Shown: positions 17,439-26,249, counted from the first letter of the stretch. The stretch: DNA of 64,000 bases from Actinomadura mexicana (GCF_900188105.1 NZ_FZNP01000007.1:310001-374000), one strand, 5' to 3'. The notes: generated by a model not told the origin, from the letters alone. Made by a program: numbers and translations.

Positions 17439-18116
17439 CTAGACCGTCCCGGATGATCCCATATGTGGATCAAGGCCGGAGAGTCCCGTAACGGCCGTCT
17501 CCTGCGCGAGGATGGCCGCCTGGACGCGGCTGGCGAACCCGAGCTTGCCGAGGATGCGGCTCACGTGCGTCTTGGTGGTCGTCTCCGCCATGGCGAGCCG
17601 GGCCGCGATCTGCCCGTTCGACAGGCCCTCCCCCAGGCAGGCGAACACCTCGCGCTCGCGCGGCGTCAGCTCCGCCAGCCCCGGCACCTCCGCCGGGGCC
17701 GCGGGCCGGGCGGCGAAGGCGCCGATCAGCCGCCGGGTGACCTGGGGGGCGATGATGCCCTCGCCCGCCGCGACCGTCCGCACGGCCTCCACCAGCCTGT
17801 CGGCGTCGACGTCCTTGAGCAGGAACCCGGCGGCGCCCGCCCGCAGCGCCCCGAACACGTACTCGTCCATGTCGAACGTCGTCAGCACCAGCACGTCGGT
17901 GAACGCGGAGATCCGCCGGGTGGCCTCGATGCCGTCCAGGCGGGGCATGCGGACGTCCATGAGCACCACGTCGGGCCGCAGCTCCCCGGCCAGCTCCACC
18001 GCCCGCGCCCCGTCGGCGGCCTCGCCGACCACCCGCACGTCCGGCGCGGCGCCGAGGATCAGCACCAGCCCCGCCCGCACGGCCGCCTGGTCGTCGGCGA
18101 CCAGGACGTCGATCAC
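17439..18116 (-). CDS. NarL/FixJ-type response regulator
   Basis: The receiver domain starts VIDVLVADDQAAVRAGL with the acidic pocket and phospho-acceptor Asp in DVVLMDVRMPRLDGI. Thr and Lys switch residues are in LTTFDMDEY and FLLKDVD. The C-terminal LuxR-type helix-turn-helix is LTPREREVFACLGEGLSNGQIAARL, followed by TTTKTHVSRILGKLG. It is about 225 residues from GTG 18116. GTG 18137, overlapping the kinase stop by 4 bp, is an equally possible start. It pairs with the upstream histidine kinase and likely controls nearby membrane-related genes, but the target is not visible. Confidence 0.9.
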   Translation of the reverse strand: MIDVLVADDQAAVRAGLVLILGAAPDVRVVGEAADGARAVELAGELRPDVVLMDVRMPRLDGIEATRRISAFTDVLVLTTFDMDEYVFGALRAGAAGFLLKDVDADRLVEAVRTVAAGEGIIAPQVTRRLIGAFAARPAAPAEVPGLAELTPREREVFACLGEGLSNGQIAARLAMAETTTKTHVSRILGKLGFASRVQAAILAQETAVTGLSGLDPHMGSSGTV

Positions 18117-18133
18117 GCCGCCCCGCCCCGCGC

Positions 18134-19309
18134 TCACGCCGCCCCGCCCAGCGAGTCGACGGGCAGCTCGGCGTGCACCCGCCACCGGCCGCCGTCCGGC
18201 CCGGCGGCGAACCTCCCGGCGAGCATCACGGCGCGCTCGCGCATCCCGACCAGGCCGCTGCCGGTGCCGGGCAGCCGGGAGACGTCCCGGCCGAGCGGGC
18301 TCAGCACGTCGATCACCACGTGCCCGCCCGCGTACTCCACCCGCACGTCGGCGCACCCCGACCCGGCGTGCTTCAGCGCGTTCGTCAGCGCCTCCTGGAC
18401 GATCCGGTAGGCGGCCAGCTCGACCGCCGCGGGCAGCTCCGGCTGCCTTCCCGCGACCTCCAGCCGCGCCGAGAGGTCGGACCGCGCGGTGTGCCGGACG
18501 AGCCGGTCCAGCTCCGCCAGCCGCGGCCGGGCCGCCGGGTCCGCGTCGTCGCCCTCCCGCAGGAGCCCGATCATCCGCCGCATCTCGGCGAGCCCCTGCA
18601 CGCTGTTCTCCCGGATGACCTCCATCGCCCGGTCCACCTCCTCCCGGTCCAGGCCCCGCACCTTCAGCACGGCCGAGGAGTGCAGCGCGACCGCGCTGAG
18701 GTGGTTGGCGATCACGTCGTGCAGCTCGCGGGCCATCCGGGCGCGCTCGGCGGTCACGGCGGCCCGCCGGTCCATCTCGGCCAGCCGCGCCACCTGCTCG
18801 GCGCGCTCCCGCTCCGTCTCGGCCCGGGACCGGTGCTCCCGGACGGCCATCGCGGTCAGCACCGGCGTCACCCACACCACCCCGGCGACCGACGCCCCGA
18901 GCACGCCGACCGCGACGCCGCGCAGCGCCACCGCCGCCGCGACCGCCACCGCCGCGCTCGCCGCGAGCGTCGCCCCGAGCAGCCACTCCGCCGTCCGGCG
19001 CCGCCCGTACAGGCTCGCCGCGTACAGCGCGTCCCCGTAGATCATCGCGGTGGCGAGGCTCGGCCCGAAGGCGACGTCGGCGAAGTTGAACGGCGTCGCC
19101 AGCAGCAGCCCGGTGAGCGGGGCCGTCCGCCTCAGCGGCATCGCCGCGCACAGCCCGATCAGCGGGAGCAGGCGCAGCCCGAACGAGGGGTTCCAGCCCT
19201 CGGACCACACGGTGTGCCCGTGCGCCGCGAGCACCACGAGACCGCCCGCGAGCGCGGCGACGGCGATCAGCGCGTCCTGGCGGGTGGTGAGACGTCGGAG
19301 CCTGTGCAC
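18134..19309 (-). CDS. NarL-type sensor histidine kinase
   Basis: This is a 391-residue kinase with an N-terminal membrane domain of several helices (about residues 15-155) and no large extracellular sensor. The DHp region with the phospho-acceptor His is in ARMARELHDVIANHLSAVA (HisKA_3 type), and a C-terminal HATPase has the N-box YRIVQEALTNALKHAGSG and GTGSGLVGMRERA. The signal is probably sensed in or near the membrane. The GTG at 19309 is followed directly downstream by its response regulator, overlapping or 18 bp apart depending on the start chosen. Confidence 0.9.
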   Translation of the reverse strand: MHRLRRLTTRQDALIAVAALAGGLVVLAAHGHTVWSEGWNPSFGLRLLPLIGLCAAMPLRRTAPLTGLLLATPFNFADVAFGPSLATAMIYGDALYAASLYGRRRTAEWLLGATLAASAAVAVAAAVALRGVAVGVLGASVAGVVWVTPVLTAMAVREHRSRAETERERAEQVARLAEMDRRAAVTAERARMARELHDVIANHLSAVALHSSAVLKVRGLDREEVDRAMEVIRENSVQGLAEMRRMIGLLREGDDADPAARPRLAELDRLVRHTARSDLSARLEVAGRQPELPAAVELAAYRIVQEALTNALKHAGSGCADVRVEYAGGHVVIDVLSPLGRDVSRLPGTGSGLVGMRERAVMLAGRFAAGPDGGRWRVHAELPVDSLGGAA

Positions 19310-19465
19310 GGGTCCATCACAGCATCCCCACGGGGATGGCTCGTCCGTCCAGGTGAGGAGCGCGCGTACATCCTTCGGACGACCCGCGAAACCTCACCGC
19401 AGACGACGATCCGCCCCCGTCCCGGGGCGGACGATGGGATCTCGGCCGTCGAGAAGGGATTCCAC

Positions 19466-20041
19466 GTGCTCCTAGCGGTGATCGCCGGATGCGAGATCGG
19501 CTTCTGGGTCCTGCTCGCCGCGGGCCTCCTCGCCCGCTACGCGCTGCGCCTGCGCCGCGCCGGGGCGGCGCTCCTGCTGTGCGTCCCGCTGGTCGACCTG
19601 GTCCTGCTGGCCGCCACGGCCATCGACCTGCGCGGCGGCGCCGCCGCCGGCGCCGCCCACGGGCTGTCGGCGGCCTACCTCGGCTACTCGGTCGCGTTCG
19701 GCCACAGCATGATGCGCTGGGCGGACGAGCGCTTCGCCCACCGCTTCGCCGGCGGACCGCCGCCCGCCCGCAGACCGCGGTACGGGGCGGCGCGCGCCCG
19801 CTACGAGTGGCGCGAGTTCGGCAAGGCCGCCCTCGCCACGGCCATCGCCTGCGCGCTGCTCCTGGCGATGATCGCCCTGGTCGGCGACGCCGACCGCACG
19901 CAGGCCCTCGACGCATGGCTGGGGCGCCTCGGAGTCGTCCTGGCGATCTGGTTCCTGTGGCCGGTCACGACCACCCTCTGGCCGCCCAAGCCGCGGGACG
20001 GCGCCACCCGCGCCCCCGCCGAGCACGCACGGCCAGAGTGA
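19466..20041 (+). CDS. Uncharacterised integral membrane protein
   Basis: This is a 191-residue protein from GTG 19466, which has AAGGGA upstream. Two hydrophobic segments at the N-terminus (FWVLLAAGLLARYAL, ALLLCVPLVDLVLLAATAI), a third around LSAAYLGYSVAFG, an amphipathic Arg/Tyr-rich middle (RPRYGAARARYEWREFG) and two more helices near the C-terminus suggest five membrane spans. Similar proteins are frequent in actinomycetes as hypothetical membrane proteins; the function is unknown to me. It is divergent from the histidine kinase gene and could be its target. Confidence 0.7.
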   Translation: MLLAVIAGCEIGFWVLLAAGLLARYALRLRRAGAALLLCVPLVDLVLLAATAIDLRGGAAAGAAHGLSAAYLGYSVAFGHSMMRWADERFAHRFAGGPPPARRPRYGAARARYEWREFGKAALATAIACALLLAMIALVGDADRTQALDAWLGRLGVVLAIWFLWPVTTTLWPPKPRDGATRAPAEHARPE

Positions 20042-20186
20042 CGATCGGCAGGTCGAACTCCTGCTCGGCCGTCTCCCGCGTGGCGCGAGACAGTCACGCC
20101 GCGGCAGCGGCTCGCCGGGGCCGGGCGCACCGGCGACCCATGCCAAGGCGGGCGGGACGCGGGGAGCGCCGGGCTCCCGGACGCGC

Positions 20187-20215
20187 GAGGCCGCGCCCGG
20201 GCAGGGCGCGGCCTC
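20187..20215 (-). terminator. Strong hairpin at the end of the suf operon
   Basis: Arms 20187-20198 and 20204-20215 are a perfect 12-bp inverted repeat with a 5-nt GGGCA loop. It lies about 60 bp beyond the last suf gene on the minus strand, so it probably ends that operon. It lacks a T-tract. Confidence 0.65.
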
Positions 20216-20220
20216 ACCAC

Positions 20221-20275
20221 GTCGTGCGGGACGGCGTCGTGCGGGACGGCGTCGTGCGGGACGGCGTCGAGCGGG
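20221..20275. repeat. Tandem 15-bp repeat in the 3' region of the suf operon
   Basis: The unit GTCGTGCGGGACGGC occurs three times exactly (20221, 20236, 20251), with a fourth partial copy (GTCGAGCGGG) that runs up to the stop codon of the last suf gene. It separates the gene from the terminator hairpin. Confidence 0.9.
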
Positions 20276-20668
20276 TCAGACGTTGAAGCCGAGGGCGCGC
20301 AGCTGGTCACGGCCCTCGTCGGTGATCTTGTCGGGGCCCCACGGCGGGAGCCACACCCAGTTGATCTTGACGTCCTTGGCGAGGCCCTCCAGCGCGCTGT
20401 GGGCCTGGTCCTCGATCACGTCGGTGAGCGGGCAGGCGGCGCTGGTGAGCGTCATGTCCAGGGTGGCGACCTCGTCGGACAGGTCGACGCCGTACACCAG
20501 GCCGAGGTCGACGACGTTGATGCCGAGCTCGGGGTCGACGACGTCCTTGAGGGCCTCGAGGATCTCCTCCTCCGCGGCGGAAGGGGCGCTCGCGGGCGCC
20601 TCTGTTCCGGGCGCCTCGCTTTCGGGCGCCTCCTGGGCGGGCGTGTCGGTCGCGGGCGTGTCGGTCAT
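20276..20668 (-). CDS. sufT: SufT-type metal-sulfur cluster assembly factor (DUF59/MIP18 domain)
   Basis: The 130-residue protein has a low-complexity N-terminal 35 residues rich in Thr, Pro, Glu and Ala, then a DUF59 domain: VDPELGINVVDLGLVYGVDL and LTSAACPLTDVIEDQ with the conserved Cys. It ends in NWVWLPPWGPDKITDEGRDQL. Such proteins help Fe-S maturation. It is the last gene of the suf operon and its ATG overlaps the sufU stop by 4 bp. The repetitive N-terminal tail probably does not fold. Confidence 0.9.
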   Translation of the reverse strand: MTDTPATDTPAQEAPESEAPGTEAPASAPSAAEEEILEALKDVVDPELGINVVDLGLVYGVDLSDEVATLDMTLTSAACPLTDVIEDQAHSALEGLAKDVKINWVWLPPWGPDKITDEGRDQLRALGFNV

Positions 20669-21123
20669 GATGCCTCTCCGAGTGCGCGGGCGGTCGCGTC
20701 CTTCCACGCCATCCAGGCGAGCAGGGCGCATTTGATCCGGGCGGGGTACTTGGAGACCCCGGCGAAGGCGACGGCGTCCTCCAGGACGTCCTCGTCGAGC
20801 GCGACGTCCTGGCCGCGGGACTGCATCAGCGCCAGGAACTCCTCGCCGACCGCCATCCCCTCCTTGACGGACTTGCCGATCAGCAGGTCGGACATCACCG
20901 AGGCGCTGGCCTGGCTGATCGAGCAGCCCATGGCGTCGTAGGACACGTCGGCGACCGTGGCGTCCTGGCCTCCGCCCTCCAGGTGGACGCGCAGCGTCAC
21001 CTCGTCGCCGCACGTGGGGTTGACGTGGTGCGCCTCCCCCTCGAACGGCTCCCGCAGCCCCTTGTGCAGGGGGTTGCGGTAGTGGTCCAGGATGACCTCC
21101 TGGTACATCGCCTCCAGCTGCAT
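20665..21123 (-). CDS. sufU: SufU Fe-S assembly / sulfur-transfer protein
   Basis: This is a 152-residue NifU/IscU-like protein. The three conserved cysteines are in NPTCGDE, YDAMGCSISQAS and ARIKCALLAW, with an aspartate after the first, as expected for a zinc-containing SufU that accepts persulfide from SufS. It begins MQLEAMYQEVILDHYRNP. It lies 54 bp after sufS and overlaps sufT by 4 bp, so the three form one translational block. No defect is visible. Confidence 0.95.
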   Translation of the reverse strand: MQLEAMYQEVILDHYRNPLHKGLREPFEGEAHHVNPTCGDEVTLRVHLEGGGQDATVADVSYDAMGCSISQASASVMSDLLIGKSVKEGMAVGEEFLALMQSRGQDVALDEDVLEDAVAFAGVSKYPARIKCALLAWMAWKDATARALGEAS

Positions 21124-21177
21124 GGCGTCCTTTCCAAACCTTTCTCGCTACAACCCGGGCGCGGCAAAGCGTGTTCC

Positions 21178-22491
21178 TCAGGCGGTGCCGAAGAACTTCT
21201 GCGCCTGCCTCACCCCGTCGGCGAGCGCGTCCACGTCGCCGAGGGTGTTGTAGAGGTAGAACGTCGCGCGGGTGGTCGCCGGGATGCCGAAGCGGCGGCA
21301 GATCGGCCACGCGCAGTGGTGGCCGACGCGGACCTCGACTCCCAGCTCGTCCAGGACCTGCCCGACGTCGTGCGGGTGGATGCCGTCGACGGTGAACGAC
21401 ACGGCGCCGCCGCGGGCCTCGGTGGTGCCGGGGCCGATGACGCGGACGCCGGGGATCTCGCCGAGCCGCTCCAGCGAGTAGCCGACCAGGGCCTCCTCGT
21501 GGGCGTGCACGCGGGCCATGCCGATATCGGCGAGGTACTCGCAGGCCACGCCCAGCCCGACCGCCTGCGCGGTCATCGGGACGCCCGCCTCGAACCGCTG
21601 CGGCGGCGGCATGAACGTGGTCTCCTCCATGTGGACGACCTCGATCATGGAGCCGCCGGTGATGAACGGCGGCATGGCCGCCAGCAGCTCGCCGCGGCCC
21701 CACAGCACGCCGATGCCGGTGGGGCCGAGCATCTTGTGGCCGGAGAACACCAGGAAGTCGGCGCCGAGCCGGGCCACGTCCACGGGCTGGTGCGGCACCG
21801 ACTGCGCGGCGTCCAGCAGGACGAGCGCGCCGACGGCGCGGGCGCGCTCCACGATCCGCTCGATCGGCGGGACGGTCCCGAGCACGTTCGACTGGTGCGT
21901 CAGCGCGACGATCTTCGTGCGCTCGTTGACGATGCCGTCGAGGTCGTCCAGGTCCAGGCGGCCCTCGTCGGTGATGCCGAACCAGCGCAGGGTGGCGCCC
22001 GTCCGCCGGCAGAGCTGCTGCCACGGGACGAGGTTGGCGTGGTGCTCCATCTCCGAGACGACGATCTCGTCGCCGGGGCCGACCGCGAACCGCTCGGCCT
22101 CGGGCCCGGCGGTGGCCGCGTTGCTCATCGCGTAGGCGACCAGGTTGATGCCCTCGGTGGCGTTCTTGGTGAACACGATCTCTGCGGGCGCCGCGCCGAC
22201 GAACCGGGCGATCGAGGCGCGGGCGTTCTCGTAGGCCTCCGTCGCCTCCTCGGCGAGCAAATGCGCCCCGCGGTGCGGCGCCGCGTTGTGCCGCTCGTAG
22301 AACTCCCGCTCGGCGTCCAGCACCCGGACGGGCTTCTGCGACGTGGCCCCCGAGTCGAGGTACACCAGCGGGCGCCCGCCGCGGACCGTGCGCTGCAGGA
22401 GCGGGAAGTCCTTCTTCAGCTCCTCGGGGAGAAGGCTTCCCGTCCCCCGTGCGGAGGCGGCCGCCCCCGCCCCCCGGTCCGCTTCCGTCAT
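21178..22491 (-). CDS. sufS: SufS cysteine desulfurase
   Basis: SufS is a PLP enzyme that takes sulfur from cysteine for cluster assembly. The sequence shows YLDSGATSQKPV, HHANLVPWQQL, the PLP lysine in FSGHKMLGPTGIGVLWG and the catalytic Cys in VGHHCAWPICRRFG near the C-terminus. Three in-frame ATGs exist (22599, 22545, 22491) because the start region is tandemly repeated. I chose 22491 (437 aa) because GGGAGG precedes it at 4 nt. The 22599 start would give 473 aa and overlap the sufC stop by 4 bp. The extra N-terminus is an 18-residue repeat of no known function. Confidence 0.93.
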   Translation of the reverse strand: MTEADRGAGAAASARGTGSLLPEELKKDFPLLQRTVRGGRPLVYLDSGATSQKPVRVLDAEREFYERHNAAPHRGAHLLAEEATEAYENARASIARFVGAAPAEIVFTKNATEGINLVAYAMSNAATAGPEAERFAVGPGDEIVVSEMEHHANLVPWQQLCRRTGATLRWFGITDEGRLDLDDLDGIVNERTKIVALTHQSNVLGTVPPIERIVERARAVGALVLLDAAQSVPHQPVDVARLGADFLVFSGHKMLGPTGIGVLWGRGELLAAMPPFITGGSMIEVVHMEETTFMPPPQRFEAGVPMTAQAVGLGVACEYLADIGMARVHAHEEALVGYSLERLGEIPGVRVIGPGTTEARGGAVSFTVDGIHPHDVGQVLDELGVEVRVGHHCAWPICRRFGIPATTRATFYLYNTLGDVDALADGVRQAQKFFGTA

Positions 22492-22601
22492 GCCGCCTCC
22501 CTGTGGGGGGGCGACCCCCCACGCCCCCCGGTCCGCTTCGCTCATGCCGGGTCCCTGTGGGGGGGCGACCCCCCACGCCCCCCGGTCCGCTTCGCTCATG
22601 C
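22444..22601. repeat. 54-bp tandem repeat spanning the sufC-sufS junction
   Basis: Two nearly identical 50-bp copies (22498-22547 and 22552-22601) are offset by exactly 54 bp, and a degenerate third copy occupies about 22444-22497. Each of the two good copies contains an 8-bp G-rich/C-rich hairpin (GTGGGGGG with CCCCCCAC) and an ATG in the sufS frame. The period is a multiple of three, so the reading frame is kept. Confidence 0.9.
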
Positions 22602-23360
22602 GGTCGCGCCCGCCTTCGCGTACTTCTCGTAGCCCTCGTTCTCCAGCTCGTCGGCCAGCTCGGGCCCGCCCTCGGCGACGACCCGGCCGGCGGCGAACAC
22701 GTGCACGAAGTCGGGCTTCACGTAGCGCAGGATGCGCGTGTAGTGGGTGATGAGCAGGACGCCGGTGTCGCCGGAGGCGAACCGGTTGACGCCCTCGGAG
22801 ACGACCTTCAGCGCGTCGACGTCGAGGCCGGAGTCGGTCTCGTCCAGCACGGCGACCTTCGGCTTCAGCATCTCCAGCTGCAGGATCTCGTGCCGCTTCT
22901 TCTCGCCGCCGGAGAAGCCCTCGTTCAGGCTGCGCTGCGCGAACGCCGGATCGATGGACAGGGCGTCCATCGCGGCCTTCATCTCCTTGGAGAACTCGCG
23001 CAGCTTCGGGGCCTCGCCGCGCACGGCGGTGACCGCCGAACGCAGGAAGTTGGACACCGAGACGCCGGGCACCTCGACCGGGTATTGCATGGCCAGGAAC
23101 AGCCCGGCGCGGGCGCGCTCGTCGACCGACATGGCGAGGACGTCCTCGCCGTCCAGCGTGACGGAGCCGGACGTCACCTCGTACTTCGGGTGGCCGGCGA
23201 CCGCGTAGGCGAGGGTGGACTTGCCGGAGCCGTTCGGCCCCATGATCGCGTGGGTCTCGCCGGCCTTCACGGTCAGGTCGACCCCGCGCAGGATCTCCTT
23301 CGCGCCGTCGGAGCCGTCGCCGACGGAGACGTGGAGGTCGCGGATCTCAAGCGTGGCCAT
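22596..23360 (-). CDS. sufC: SufC Fe-S assembly ATPase
   Basis: This is a 254-residue ABC-type ATPase without membrane helices. Walker A is IMGPNGSGKST, the signature is FSGGEKKRHEILQLEML and Walker B is VAVLDETDSGLD, with the ITHYTRIL switch histidine. It works with SufB and SufD as the cluster scaffold ATPase. ATG 23360 is 26 bp after the Rieske gene. Its stop region carries the tandem repeat shared with the start of sufS. Confidence 0.96.
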   Translation of the reverse strand: MATLEIRDLHVSVGDGSDGAKEILRGVDLTVKAGETHAIMGPNGSGKSTLAYAVAGHPKYEVTSGSVTLDGEDVLAMSVDERARAGLFLAMQYPVEVPGVSVSNFLRSAVTAVRGEAPKLREFSKEMKAAMDALSIDPAFAQRSLNEGFSGGEKKRHEILQLEMLKPKVAVLDETDSGLDVDALKVVSEGVNRFASGDTGVLLITHYTRILRYVKPDFVHVFAAGRVVAEGGPELADELENEGYEKYAKAGATA

Positions 23361-23386
23361 AGTGCGTGTAGTCCTTCGTCGTGCGG

Positions 23387-23704
23387 TCAGTCGTCGCCGG
23401 CGAGCGAGACGTAGACCTCGCCGCCCTCGACCCTGACCTTGTAGGTGGCGACCGGCTGCGTGGCCGGCGGGTTGGTGGGCTTGCCGCTGCGCAGGTCGAA
23501 GCAGGACCCGTGCAGCCAGCACTCGATGGTGCCGTTGTAGACCTCGCCCTCGGAGAGCGAGACCTCGGCGTGCGAGCAGATGTCGTTCAGCGCGAACACG
23601 TCGCCGCCGCTCCGCGCGATGACGACGGGCGTGTCGTCGACCTCGACGCCGAGCGCCCCGTCTGCGGGGACCTCGTCCAGCGCGCACACCTTCACGTAGG
23701 TCAC
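23387..23704 (-). CDS. Rieske-type ferredoxin subunit encoded in the suf operon
   Basis: This is a 105-residue Rieske [2Fe-2S] domain protein with the two ligand pairs in CSHAEVSLSEG (Cys-x-His) and IECWLHGSCFDL (Cys-x2-His). It resembles NirD or small dioxygenase ferredoxin subunits. GTG 23704 overlaps the sufD stop by 4 bp. Its place between sufD and sufC, conserved in many actinobacteria, suggests electron delivery or a client role in cluster assembly; the exact partner is unknown. Confidence 0.92.
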   Translation of the reverse strand: MTYVKVCALDEVPADGALGVEVDDTPVVIARSGGDVFALNDICSHAEVSLSEGEVYNGTIECWLHGSCFDLRSGKPTNPPATQPVATYKVRVEGGEVYVSLAGDD

Positions 23705-24837
23705 TTGGCCGCTCCCCGGTCCAGTTCCGCCTCGATCGCCTCGCGCACCTTCTCGCGCACCTCGACGACCTCGATGCGCTCGACGAGCTGGCCGAGGAAG
23801 CCCCGGACCACCATGCGGCGCGCCGCGTCGAAGGTGATGCCGCGCGCCTGGAGGTAGAACAGGTGCTCGTCGTCCAGCCGCCCGGACGCCGAGGCGTGGC
23901 CCGCACCGGCGACCTCGCCGGTGAGGATCTCCAGGTTCGGCACGGAGTCGACCCGCGTCCCGTCGGTGAGCACGAGGTTGCGGTTCAGCTCGTAGGTGTC
24001 GGTGCCCTCGGCCTCCGCGCGGATGATCACGTCGCCGATCCAGACGGCGTGCGCGTCCCGGTCCTGCAGGGCGCCGCGGTAGTCGACGCGGCTGCGGCAG
24101 TGCGGGACGGCGTGGTCGACGAGGAGGCGGTGCTCCAGGTGCTGGCCGCCGTCGGCGAAGTACACCCCGTACAGCTCGGCGTCGCCGCCGGGCCCCTCGT
24201 AGGCGACGGACGGGGAGATCCGCACGACGTCGCCGCCGAGCGAGACGTTGTGCGAGACGAACCGGGCGTCGCGGCCGAGACGGGCGTGCTGGTGGGAGAC
24301 GTGGACGCCGTCGGCCGCCCAGTCCTGCAGGCTGATCACCGACAGGCGGGCGCCGTCGCCGACGACGAACTCGATGTTGTCGGCGTAGGTCGCCGAGCCC
24401 TGGTGCGCCAGCACGAGGGTGGCCTCGGCGAAGGGCTCCAGGACGACGGTGGTGTGCCCGTAGGCGGCGGCCGAGGCGTCCTCGCCGCGCAGCCGCAGCA
24501 CCGTCGGCGCGGAGGCCGCGGTCTCCTTCGGAACGGTCACGACCGTGGCCTGGGCGAAGGAGCTCCACGCCTGGGCGCTGACCCGGTCGGCGGGGACGTA
24601 GGCCCTGCCGAGGCGCTCGTCGTCGCGGCCGACGGTCTCGACGGCCACCTCCGGCGCCGCCTCGACCTCCAGGAGGATCTTGCCGCCGTCCTGGGCCGTG
24701 CCGTTGTGCAGGCCGCGCAGCCGGCGCAGCGGGGTGAACCGCCACTCCTCCTCGCGGCCCGTGGGCACGTCGAAGTCGGCGACGTCGTAGGACGCCTTCT
24801 CGTGCAGCGTCGAGAGAGGCTTCTGCTCCAGCCCCAT
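23701..24837 (-). CDS. sufD: SufD Fe-S scaffold subunit
   Basis: The 378-residue protein starts MGLEQKPLSTLHEKASYDV. The C-terminal half has the SufBD beta-helix with VDYRGALQDRDAHAVWIG, NRNLVLTDGTRVDSVPNLEI and SGRLDDEHLFYLQARGI, ending in ARRMVVRGFLGQLVERI. A His-rich segment (ADGGQHLEHRLLVDHAVPHC) holds residues typical of SufD. It forms the SufBCD complex with its neighbours. The ATG overlaps the sufB stop by one base. Confidence 0.95.
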   Translation of the reverse strand: MGLEQKPLSTLHEKASYDVADFDVPTGREEEWRFTPLRRLRGLHNGTAQDGGKILLEVEAAPEVAVETVGRDDERLGRAYVPADRVSAQAWSSFAQATVVTVPKETAASAPTVLRLRGEDASAAAYGHTTVVLEPFAEATLVLAHQGSATYADNIEFVVGDGARLSVISLQDWAADGVHVSHQHARLGRDARFVSHNVSLGGDVVRISPSVAYEGPGGDAELYGVYFADGGQHLEHRLLVDHAVPHCRSRVDYRGALQDRDAHAVWIGDVIIRAEAEGTDTYELNRNLVLTDGTRVDSVPNLEILTGEVAGAGHASASGRLDDEHLFYLQARGITFDAARRMVVRGFLGQLVERIEVVEVREKVREAIEAELDRGAAK

Positions 24838-26249
24838 CAGCCGACGGCCCCTTCCATCTGCAGCTCGATGAGCCGGTTCAGCTCCAGGGCGTACTCCATC
24901 GGCAGCTCGCGCGCGATCGGCTCGACGAACCCGCGCACGATCATCGCCATCGCCTCGTCCTCGGTGAGGCCGCGGCTCATCAGGTAGAACAGCTGCTGCT
25001 CGGACACCTTGGAGACGGTGGCCTCGTGGCCCATCTCCACGTCGTCCTCGCGGACGTCGACGTAGGGGTAGGTGTCGGACCGGCTGATCTGGTCGACCAG
25101 CAGCGCGTCGCACTTGACCGTGGACTTGCTGTGCGCGGCGCCCTCCTGGATCTGCACCAGCCCGCGGTAGGACGTGCGGCCGCCGCCGCGCGCCACCGAC
25201 TTGGAGATGATGCTGCTGGAGGTGTTCGGCGCGGCGTGCACCATCTTCGCGCCGGCGTCCTGGTGCTGGTCCTCGCCCGCGAACGCGATCGACAGGGTCT
25301 CGCCCTTGGCGTGCTCGCCGAGCAGGTAGATGGCCGGGTACTTCATGGTGACCTTGGAGCCGATGTTGCCGTCGACCCACTCCATGGTGGCGCCCTCGTA
25401 GGCGACGGCGCGCTTGGTCACCAGGTTGTAGACGTTGTTCGACCAGTTCTGGATCGTCGTGTAGCGGACGCGGGCGTCCTTCTTCACGATGATCTCCACG
25501 ACGGCCGAGTGCAGCGAGTCGGACTTGTAGATCGGGGCGGTGCAGCCCTCGACGTAGTGGACGTAGGAGCCCTCGTCGGCGATGATCAGCGTCCGCTCGA
25601 ACTGCCCCATGTTCTCGGTGTTGATCCGGAAGTAGGCCTGGAGCGGGATCTCCACGTGCACGCCCGGCGGGACGTAGATGAACGAGCCGCCCGACCACAC
25701 GGCGGTGTTGAGCGCGGCGAACTTGTTGTCGCCGACCGGGATCACCGAGCCGAAGTACTCCTGGAAGATCTCCGGGTGCTCGCGCAGGCCGGTGTCGGTG
25801 TCGACGAAGATGACGCCCTTCTCCTCAAGGTCCTCACGGATCTTGTGGTAGACGACCTCCGACTCGTACTGGGCGGCGACGCCGGCGATGAGGCGCTGCT
25901 TCTCCGCCTCGGGGATGCCGAGCTTGTCGTAGGTGTTCTTGATGTCCTCGGGGAGCTCCTCCCAGGACGTGGCCTGCTGCTCGGTGGAGCGCACGAAGTA
26001 CTTGATGTTCTCGAAGTCGATGCCCGTGAGGTCCGAGCCCCAGGTGGGCATCGGCTTCTTCCTGAACAGCCGCAGCCCCTTGAGGCGCAGGTCGAGCATC
26101 CACTCAGGCTCGTTCTTCTTGGCCGAGATGTCGCGGACGACGTCGTCGTTCAGGCCGCGGCGCGCCGCGGCGCCGGCCGCGTCCGAGTCGGCCCAGCCGA
26201 ACTTGTACTTGTCGAGCCCTTCGAGCTCCGGGTGGGCTGCCGTAGTCAT
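24837..26249 (-). CDS. sufB: SufB Fe-S scaffold subunit
   Basis: The 470-residue protein has the strongly conserved SufB body: FRKKPMPTWGSDLTGIDF, WSGGSFIYVPPGVHVEIP, DEGSYVHYVEGCTAPIY with the conserved Cys, and MEWVDGNIGSKVTMKYPA. It finishes with DEAMAMIVRGFVEPIARELP. It is the main scaffold on which clusters are built. Its start overlaps the 3' end of sufR by 4 bp, so repressor and target operon are translationally coupled. Length is normal for the family. Confidence 0.97.
   Translation of the reverse strand: MTTAAHPELEGLDKYKFGWADSDAAGAAARRGLNDDVVRDISAKKNEPEWMLDLRLKGLRLFRKKPMPTWGSDLTGIDFENIKYFVRSTEQQATSWEELPEDIKNTYDKLGIPEAEKQRLIAGVAAQYESEVVYHKIREDLEEKGVIFVDTDTGLREHPEIFQEYFGSVIPVGDNKFAALNTAVWSGGSFIYVPPGVHVEIPLQAYFRINTENMGQFERTLIIADEGSYVHYVEGCTAPIYKSDSLHSAVVEIIVKKDARVRYTTIQNWSNNVYNLVTKRAVAYEGATMEWVDGNIGSKVTMKYPAIYLLGEHAKGETLSIAFAGEDQHQDAGAKMVHAAPNTSSSIISKSVARGGGRTSYRGLVQIQEGAAHSKSTVKCDALLVDQISRSDTYPYVDVREDDVEMGHEATVSKVSEQQLFYLMSRGLTEDEAMAMIVRGFVEPIARELPMEYALELNRLIELQMEGAVG

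Noticed and set aside
22498..22601. CRISPR-like or insertion-sequence origin of the 54-bp repeats
   Set aside because: The copies abut with almost no spacer, keep the reading frame and have no flanking target duplication or transposase gene.
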